DNA from: Beijerinckia sp. 28-YEA-48
Lineage (GTDB): Bacteria; Pseudomonadota; Alphaproteobacteria; Rhizobiales; Beijerinckiaceae
NCBI RefSeq assembly: GCF_900104955.1
Contig: NZ_FNSI01000001.1
Location: 2,514,001 to 2,578,000, forward strand
DNA: 64,000 nucleotides
Reading direction: 5' to 3'
The notes beneath the pieces were generated by a model. It searched no databases. It was not told where the DNA came from and saw only the letters and a program-made list of their open reading frames with translations. Positions 58,977-64,000 of this stretch are shown piece after piece. The translations under genes were made by a program, and so were the position numbers. The stretch's first letter is position 1, and each line of letters begins with the position of its first letter.

Positions 58977-60563
58977 TCAGGCTTTGGTGAGATAGCGGAA
59001 GTCCGGTTCGCGGCACGGCCAGAATTGGTAGCCGCCAATCGACTTCTGCATCGCCACGTCATGCAAGGGTTGCGCGATCGGGATGACCGGCGCGTCCCTT
59101 GCAGCAAGGGCGATGAAAGCTTCGATATTGCTCTTATAGGCCGATACATCCTGCGTGAAGCGCGCGCCGTCGATCAGCTTGTCCATCTCAGCGCTTCGAT
59201 AGCTGGAGATGTTGAAGATCGAATTGTTGCCGTGAAAATTCCAGAAGAAGTAGTAGTCCGGAAAATCGAGCCAGCCGCCGAAGCGGTTGATCGCCATCGG
59301 GTGAATCTTCTTGTTCAACTCGCCCCGGAAGTTCGCGCCAGGAATCTTGCTGAGTTCGACGTCGATGCCGATCGGCGTCAAAGCCTCCTTGATGAGAACC
59401 GCCATCGGCTCGGCGATGGTGGCTGAGCCGGTGTCGAAGATCAGCGATGTCTTGATGCCGCCTGGCGCTGCCTCGGAAACCAAAGCCTTCGCCTTCGCGA
59501 TGTTGGTATTATAGGGCATGGGCTGCGGCCAAAGCGTTGTGGGCTTTTCGGGACCGCCCCACATGGGCACGCCACGGCCAAACATCGAGGCCTGCAGAAT
59601 TTTCTCATAGGGCATGGCCCAGGCGACAGCCTGGCGCAGGCGTACGTCGACAAAGGGGCCGGTCGCCGCGTTCAACGCCAGATACCAGAGCGCGTTCGGC
59701 ACGGGCACGCCGATCACCTTCACCTTGCCGGCATCGGCGAGATCTTTAAAATCCTTCGGCGGCAGACCGTAGGAAATGTCAGCGTCGCCACGCTCGATCA
59801 ACGCGCGCCGTGTCGAAGGCGAGGGAATATCGCGCGCGATGACGCGGCGAAGCATCGGCAGCTTGCCGCCCTTCCACGCGTCGTTGCGGATATAGATCGT
59901 CTCGGTGCCGGGCTTCCAGCTCTCGACCTTAAAGGCGCCCGAGCCCGCGACATTGTTCTTCAGCCATTCCTTCGCCCAAGGATCATCGCCGCCATTCTTG
60001 ATCGCCAGTTCGCTGTCGATGACGAAGGGAATGGTCACGGCCAGGTTGGGCAGCGTGAGCTTGTCGCGCCGCACGAAATCAACACGAAAGGTCTTGTCGT
60101 CGAGCGCCACGAATTGTTCCGGACTTTCGAGTGAGCCCGCCGCCATCTGGGTTTTGGCGAAGCCACCTATGGCGACGGCGCGATCAAGCGACCACTTCAC
60201 GTCCTTGGCCGTGACCGGCCGCCCGGAATGAAAGGTCGCGTCCTTCAGCTTGAAAGTGACGCTCATGCCATCGGATGCCTCCTGCCAGCTTTCCGCCAGC
60301 TCGGGCTCGAGATCGGTCATGTTGAACGTCCCGCCCGCGCCATCAGGCAATGGCGTCGGCTTGAAGCGGATAAGGCGATCATAGCAATTCAGGGCCACGC
60401 CGTTGACAGGCTGGGAGGAACCGATGCCCTGCATGTCCATGCTGTTGGGGCCGTATTCCTGAACCAGCAGCAGGGTTTCGCTGCGGCTCTGCGCCTGGGC
60501 TTTGGCCTTGACGACGAAAGGCGCCGCAACAACCGCGCCCACCACCACGCGACGATTGATCAT
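58977..60563 (-). CDS. Peptide/nickel-type ABC substrate-binding protein (SBP family 5)
   Basis: 528 residues. The N-terminus MINRRVVVGAVVAAPFVVKA ends AQAQ and carries an Arg pair, so export could be Sec or Tat. LEPELAESWQEASDGMSVTF and KDATFHSGRPVTAKDVKWSLDRA are the SBP_bac_5 hallmarks. Start is ATG at 60563 with GAGGGA upstream; the frame to 60809 is not protein-like. No DppBCDF genes are adjacent, so this is an orphan binding protein in the window. It converges on the VOC gene with a nine-base gap. Confidence 0.9.
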   Translation of the reverse strand: MINRRVVVGAVVAAPFVVKAKAQAQSRSETLLLVQEYGPNSMDMQGIGSSQPVNGVALNCYDRLIRFKPTPLPDGAGGTFNMTDLEPELAESWQEASDGMSVTFKLKDATFHSGRPVTAKDVKWSLDRAVAIGGFAKTQMAAGSLESPEQFVALDDKTFRVDFVRRDKLTLPNLAVTIPFVIDSELAIKNGGDDPWAKEWLKNNVAGSGAFKVESWKPGTETIYIRNDAWKGGKLPMLRRVIARDIPSPSTRRALIERGDADISYGLPPKDFKDLADAGKVKVIGVPVPNALWYLALNAATGPFVDVRLRQAVAWAMPYEKILQASMFGRGVPMWGGPEKPTTLWPQPMPYNTNIAKAKALVSEAAPGGIKTSLIFDTGSATIAEPMAVLIKEALTPIGIDVELSKIPGANFRGELNKKIHPMAINRFGGWLDFPDYYFFWNFHGNNSIFNISSYRSAEMDKLIDGARFTQDVSAYKSNIEAFIALAARDAPVIPIAQPLHDVAMQKSIGGYQFWPCREPDFRYLTKA

Positions 60564-60703
60564 GAAATCCCTCACTGTTCCGCGCCCAGCGCACGGTGTT
60601 TCTCGCGGTATGAGCGAAGCAGGAGTCGTGCCAGGCGAAGGCTTGTCGGCGCTGCCCCGCGCTGCCATAGCTTTGGCATGACCAGTCCCTTTCAGGCCCC
60701 GCC

Positions 60704-61954
60704 ATGCTGATCGCCATCGCTGGATGCGGCATCGCTGGCCTCGCCAGCGCGCTGCTGCTGACGCGCGATGGCCATCGCGTCGTCCTGATCGAGCGGTTCG
60801 AGACACCACGGCCGCTGGGCTCGGGGCTGATCATCCAGCCGACGGGCCTCGCCGTGCTCAAGCAGCTCGGGCTTGATGCGGCGACCATTGCCGCCGGCAG
60901 CCGCATCGACCGGCTGTTCGGCAAGGCCATCCCCTCAGGCAAGACCGTGCTCGATGTGCGCTATGCGGCGCTCAAGGGCGAGCATTGCGGCATTGGTATT
61001 CACCGCGCTTCGCTGTTTGGCTTTCTCTACGAGGCGGTGCGCGATGCTGGCATCACCATTGAAACCGGGCGCACGGTGGTCGGCGCGCCAATGCAGGACG
61101 ACGGGCGCCGCCGCGTCCTGTTCAGCGATGGATGCAGCGATGGCCCGTTCGATCTCGTCATCGATACGCTCGGCACATCGAGCCCACTTGCACCGCCGAC
61201 GGGACGCGAGCTTGCCTATGGGGCGCTGTGGGCGAGCCTGCCCTGGCCGACGCATGGTGGCTTCGACAGCCACGCGCTGGAGCAGCGCTATGTGCGGGCG
61301 AGCAAGATGACGGGCGTTCTGCCGATCGGCACGCCGCCTGGCGCAAGCCAGCCGCAAGCGGCGTTCTTCTGGTCGCTACGTGCGGATCGTCTGACGGCTT
61401 GGCGTGCTGAGGGCCTGGAGAGCTGGAAAGAGGATGTACAGCGGCTCTGGCCGGAAACATCAACCTTGCTCGAGACGATCACGACACCAGAGCAGCTCAC
61501 CTTCGCTCGCTATGCCCATCGCACTTTGGCGCAGCCCGTGGCCGATCGCCTGGTCCACATCGGGGACGCCTGGCATTCGACCAGCCCGCAGCTTGGCCAG
61601 GGCGCCAACATGGCCCTGCTCGATGCCTGTGCGCTGGCGACAGCGCTGCGCCTGCATAAGAACGTGAATGAAGCGACGGCCGAGGCCATCGCACTGCGCC
61701 ATCGGCATGTGCAGATCTATCAGGCGATGAGCGTGCTGTTCACGCCGGTCTATCAGTCGGACAGCGCGACGCTGCCGTTCCTGCGTGATTGGGTGGCCGG
61801 CCCGCTGTCGCGGCTTTGGCCGGCGCCGGCGCTCCTGGCCATGATAGTCACTGGCCTGATTGGCGCGCCGCTGCGGTCGCTCAACCTTCAAGCCTCGCGC
61901 GCGGAGCTCTCGCTCTCGTCATCCTCGTCGACGCGGCCAGCCGGAATGGCATAG
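60704..61954 (+). CDS. FAD-dependent monooxygenase (UbiH/salicylate hydroxylase-like)
   Basis: 416 residues. IAGCGIAGLASALLLTRDGH at residue 4 binds FAD; IDTLGTSSPL takes the DG-motif place but lacks the usual DG pair, and LVHIGDAWHSTSPQLGQGAN is an intact GD motif. It therefore is probably active but NAD(P)H handling may differ. Start ATG at 60704 lies 140 bases from the divergent binding-protein start. The last 67 bases overlap the convergent yacG gene, an unusually long overlap; an earlier stop is not available in frame. Confidence 0.85.
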   Translation: MLIAIAGCGIAGLASALLLTRDGHRVVLIERFETPRPLGSGLIIQPTGLAVLKQLGLDAATIAAGSRIDRLFGKAIPSGKTVLDVRYAALKGEHCGIGIHRASLFGFLYEAVRDAGITIETGRTVVGAPMQDDGRRRVLFSDGCSDGPFDLVIDTLGTSSPLAPPTGRELAYGALWASLPWPTHGGFDSHALEQRYVRASKMTGVLPIGTPPGASQPQAAFFWSLRADRLTAWRAEGLESWKEDVQRLWPETSTLLETITTPEQLTFARYAHRTLAQPVADRLVHIGDAWHSTSPQLGQGANMALLDACALATALRLHKNVNEATAEAIALRHRHVQIYQAMSVLFTPVYQSDSATLPFLRDWVAGPLSRLWPAPALLAMIVTGLIGAPLRSLNLQASRAELSLSSSSSTRPAGMA

Positions 61955-62130
61955 GAGCCGCGCAGCCAGCGGCCGAGATCGACATCGGCGCAGCGGCGGG
62001 TGCAGAAGGGGCGATATTCCGGCGTCGCGGGACGGCCGCAGATGGCGCAAGGGCCGAGGTCGGCCGCGCCGGCGTCATCGGCCATGAATTTGGCGACGAG
62101 ATCCGGTGATCCCGATTTCTTGTCGGTCAT
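61888..62130 (-). CDS. yacG: DNA gyrase inhibitor YacG
   Basis: 80 residues, small zinc protein that binds GyrB and blocks DNA binding by gyrase in E. coli. Four Cys are present as C-x2-C (CAIC) and C-x3-C (CTRRC) 15 residues apart, followed by ADVDLGRWLRGSYAIP, the diagnostic segment. ATG at 62130 has GGAG seven bases upstream and is preferred over TTG at 62142. It follows maf by 26 bases, the usual alphaproteobacterial order. Confidence 0.93.
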   Translation of the reverse strand: MTDKKSGSPDLVAKFMADDAGAADLGPCAICGRPATPEYRPFCTRRCADVDLGRWLRGSYAIPAGRVDEDDESESSAREA

Positions 62131-62156
62131 TGGCAGCTCCAAATCAGATACCGAAA

Positions 62157-62798
62157 TCAGATACGGTTCAGCCAGAACATATGGGCAGGATAACCCTCGC
62201 CCGCCAGGAGGGCCATGGTTTCGGCGAGCGGCAGGCCGACGACTGCCGAATAGGAGCCGACGATTTTGACCGGAAACACGCCCGCAAGCCCCTGGATGGC
62301 ATAGCCACCCGCCTTACCGCGCCATTCACCGGAGGCGAGATAGGCCTCCATCTCCTGCGTCGACAGGCGCTTGAAACGGACCCTGGTTTCCACAAGCCGA
62401 CGGCGCTCAGCGCCTTTCGGCGTGATCAGGCTGATGCTGGTCCAGACCCGATGGGTGCGCCCCGACAGCAGCCGCAGGCAAGACCCCGCCTCCTCGGCCA
62501 ATTCGCATTTCGGCAGGATGCGCCGTCCCACCGCCACCACCGTGTCGGCGGCCAGCACGAAGCAATCGGCAAAACCATCGCGGGCGCCGGCGATTTTAGA
62601 AGCAGCCTGAGCCTTCTCGCTGGCCAGACGCGTCGCCAAAGTGCGGGGCAGTTCGCTGCGTTTCGGAGTCTCGTCGAGATCGGCGGGAATGAGCGCATCC
62701 GGCTCGATGCCAATCTGCTGTAGCAGCGCCAGGCGGCGCGGCGAACTGGAGGCAAGCACCAGTTTCGGCCGCCAGCCGGTCGTATCATGCCCGCTCAT
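62157..62798 (-). CDS. maf: Maf-family nucleotide pyrophosphatase
   Basis: 213 residues. [18 protein letters not shown] is the Maf opening, [16 protein letters not shown] and [13 protein letters not shown] follow, and [19 protein letters not shown] is the C-terminal signature. It hydrolyses non-canonical or modified nucleoside triphosphates, and some members affect septation. It lies between infA and yacG on the same strand, probably in one housekeeping operon. Confidence 0.95.
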   Translation of the reverse strand: MSGHDTTGWRPKLVLASSSPRRLALLQQIGIEPDALIPADLDETPKRSELPRTLATRLASEKAQAASKIAGARDGFADCFVLAADTVVAVGRRILPKCELAEEAGSCLRLLSGRTHRVWTSISLITPKGAERRRLVETRVRFKRLSTQEMEAYLASGEWRGKAGGYAIQGLAGVFPVKIVGSYSAVVGLPLAETMALLAGEGYPAHMFWLNRI

Positions 62799-62835
62799 CA
62801 GCGAGCCTCCCTGCGGGCGGCGGCCATCATCGAGT

Positions 62836-63054
62836 TTATTTGAACCGGTAGGTGATACGGCCCTTGGTCAGATCATAGGGCGTCATTTCGACCAGCACCT
62901 TGTCGCCTGTGAGCACGCGGATGCGGTTCTTGCGCATCTTGCCCGCCGTATGGGCGATGATCTCGTGGTCGTTCTCGAGCTTCACGCGAAACGTCGCGTT
63001 CGGCAGGAGTTCGGTCACGAACCCCGGAAATTCAAGCAGTTCTTCTTTCGCCAT
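62836..63054 (-). CDS. infA: Translation initiation factor IF-1
   Basis: 72 residues, one S1/OB-fold domain. [20 protein letters not shown] is a typical alphaproteobacterial start, then [39 protein letters not shown] and the C-terminal RITYRFK. It binds the ribosomal A site during initiation. ATG at 63054 has GAGG upstream; the frame extends to 63195 without homologous sequence. It precedes maf by 37 bases. Confidence 0.98.
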   Translation of the reverse strand: MAKEELLEFPGFVTELLPNATFRVKLENDHEIIAHTAGKMRKNRIRVLTGDKVLVEMTPYDLTKGRITYRFK

Positions 63055-63198
63055 AAACCTCGTCCAATCTCGGCCGGACGGCCGACCACAGCCGGCGGCT
63101 GCGGAAAGTGGCCGGAACCTACTGCAACAGTGACGCTTTGTGAACAGCGGCAGCGCTGTCATGCATGAAATTGTGACAAAACCCCATTTCCGCAAGGA

Positions 63199-64000
63199 TT
63201 ATGGGGCTTCCACCGCCGCTGCGGCCTCCGCATCCATGCGCTGGAGGGCCCGATATCGCCGGTAAGCGAAGGGGATATGGGCCAGGTAGAGGATGCTGAT
63301 CCCGGCTAGAACCTCCATGGGGAAGCTGTAGAGGAACAGGATGGCGACCACGACGCCAAACAGCACCACGATGAAATATTCGCGCGGCACCCGGCCCATT
63401 TCCTTGCCCGACAGGTGTGGAATGCGGCTCACCATCAAAAAGCCGATCAGCAGGGTGTAAATGATGAGGGCCACGACCATGGCCTTGCCGGAGGCAAAGC
63501 CGAACCAGGAATGGGTGAGGTAGATCGGCAGCAGCACGACGATGGCGCCTGCCGGCGAGGGCATGCCGACGAAGAAGCGCGCGGCCCATTTCGGCTTGTT
63601 GGGATCATCAATCGCCACGTTGAACCGGGCGAGCCGCAGCGCGCAGGCCACCGCATAGACCATGGCGGCGAACCAGCCGGCGGATTTAATGTCGTTCAAA
63701 GCCCACATATAGAGGATCATCGCCGGGGCGACGCCGAAGTCGATGAAGTCGGCCAGCGAATCAAGCTCAGCGCCGAAGCGCGAGGTGGAATCAAGCGCGC
63801 GCGCCAGGCGGCCGTCGAGACCGTCCAGCACCGCCGCGCCGGCGATGGCGTAAACGGCGAGATCGAAACGCGCCTCGATGGCGAAGCGAATCGCGGTCAG
63901 ACCCATGCAAAGGCCGAGCAAAGTCACCAGATTGGGCAGGACATAACGCAGCGGAATGCGCTGGAAGCGCCGCCGCTCTCCGCCTGCCTGTGCCGGTTTG
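63199..64000 (-). CDS. pssA: CDP-diacylglycerol-serine O-phosphatidyltransferase (5' end outside window)
   Basis: Makes phosphatidylserine, the precursor of phosphatidylethanolamine. The CDP-alcohol phosphotransferase motif DG-x2-AR-x8-G-x3-D-x3-D is complete in DGLDGRLARALDSTSRFGAE plus LDSLADF. Seven to eight membrane helices fill the rest; FVGMPSPAGA and SRIPHLSGK are PssA-like. The frame stays open to the right edge, where 24 further codons (ending IPLRYVLPNLV) precede the GTG at 63927, so the real start is beyond 64000 and GTG 63927 is internal. Distance to infA is 144 bases. Confidence 0.94.
   Translation of the reverse strand, partial: KPAQAGGERRRFQRIPLRYVLPNLVTLLGLCMGLTAIRFAIEARFDLAVYAIAGAAVLDGLDGRLARALDSTSRFGAELDSLADFIDFGVAPAMILYMWALNDIKSAGWFAAMVYAVACALRLARFNVAIDDPNKPKWAARFFVGMPSPAGAIVVLLPIYLTHSWFGFASGKAMVVALIIYTLLIGFLMVSRIPHLSGKEMGRVPREYFIVVLFGVVVAILFLYSFPMEVLAGISILYLAHIPFAYRRYRALQRMDAEAAAAVEAP

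Noticed and set aside
1..64000. CRISPR arrays, insertion sequences, prophage or integrase genes
   Set aside because: I looked for regularly spaced direct repeats, transposase or integrase motifs and terminal inverted repeats and saw none.

Overview
The window reads as chromosomal DNA of an alphaproteobacterium, most likely a member of the Hyphomicrobiales (Rhizobiales). The evidence is high GC throughout, dense coding with many ATGA/TAATG/TGATG start-stop overlaps, alpha-type promoters, a DUF930 protein, the pssA / infA / maf / yacG housekeeping neighbourhood at the right edge, several Bug/TctC binding proteins and a Liv-type ABC transporter. I see no phage, insertion sequence or CRISPR array. 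Species cannot be named from sequence alone.

Layout. 1-11.7 kb is a surface polysaccharide locus: a TPR-GT4 glycosyltransferase, a Wza-like export lipoprotein, a leftward block (GT61, GT2, SDR, CmcI-like enzyme, hexapeptide acyltransferase) and a rightward block (rfbF, rfbG, a C-methyltransferase and an RmlC-like epimerase) that together suggest a branched, C-methylated 6-deoxysugar made on CDP. 11.7-14.2 kb holds an MmgE/PrpD enzyme coupled to a Bug binding protein. 14.4-17.1 kb is a compact three-gene module (coiled-coil protein, one-TM OmpA-domain protein, Ras/Rab-like small GTPase) and is the best candidate in the window for a poorly described system. 17.1-27.9 kb contains a flavin monooxygenase, a cupin, a NarL-type two-component system, a likely small RNA gene behind an orphan terminator, a Bug protein, a PAS-GGDEF-EAL protein, an Ldh2-family dehydrogenase, a LysR regulator and a Rieske oxygenase.

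28.5-37.2 kb is a purine (urate) degradation cluster: PuuD urate hydroxylase and a LysR regulator, then a tightly coupled operon of 5-hydroxyisourate hydrolase, an allantoinase-OHCU decarboxylase fusion, an allantoate amidohydrolase-type enzyme, an unexpected MIO-type aromatic amino acid ammonia-lyase homologue, and an NCS2 purine permease ended by a strong bidirectional terminator. Both ends of the cluster carry the same 10-base motif upstream. 37.2-41.7 kb has an amidohydrolase, a DOPA-dioxygenase-like protein, ferredoxin-NADP reductase and an AT-richer FkbM methyltransferase island beside tRNA-Phe.

41.7-47.5 kb encodes a DHA2 efflux pump with a divergent TetR and a clear operator, a Na+/H+ antiporter, MgtC/SapB and DUF930 proteins. 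47.6-61.9 kb is accessory catabolism: a decayed small ORF, a Bug protein, a TetR regulator, a methionine-synthase-II-like enzyme with a full Liv ABC transporter, then a LysR regulator divergent from a phenol-type monooxygenase and an extradiol-dioxygenase-like VOC protein, an orphan peptide-type binding protein and another flavin monooxygenase. The right edge is yacG, maf, infA and the 3' part of pssA, which runs off the window.

Starts were moved from the longest reading frame wherever a ribosome binding site, signal peptide or overlap pointed to another codon; these choices are stated in each entry. All family calls are from motif reading, without database searches.
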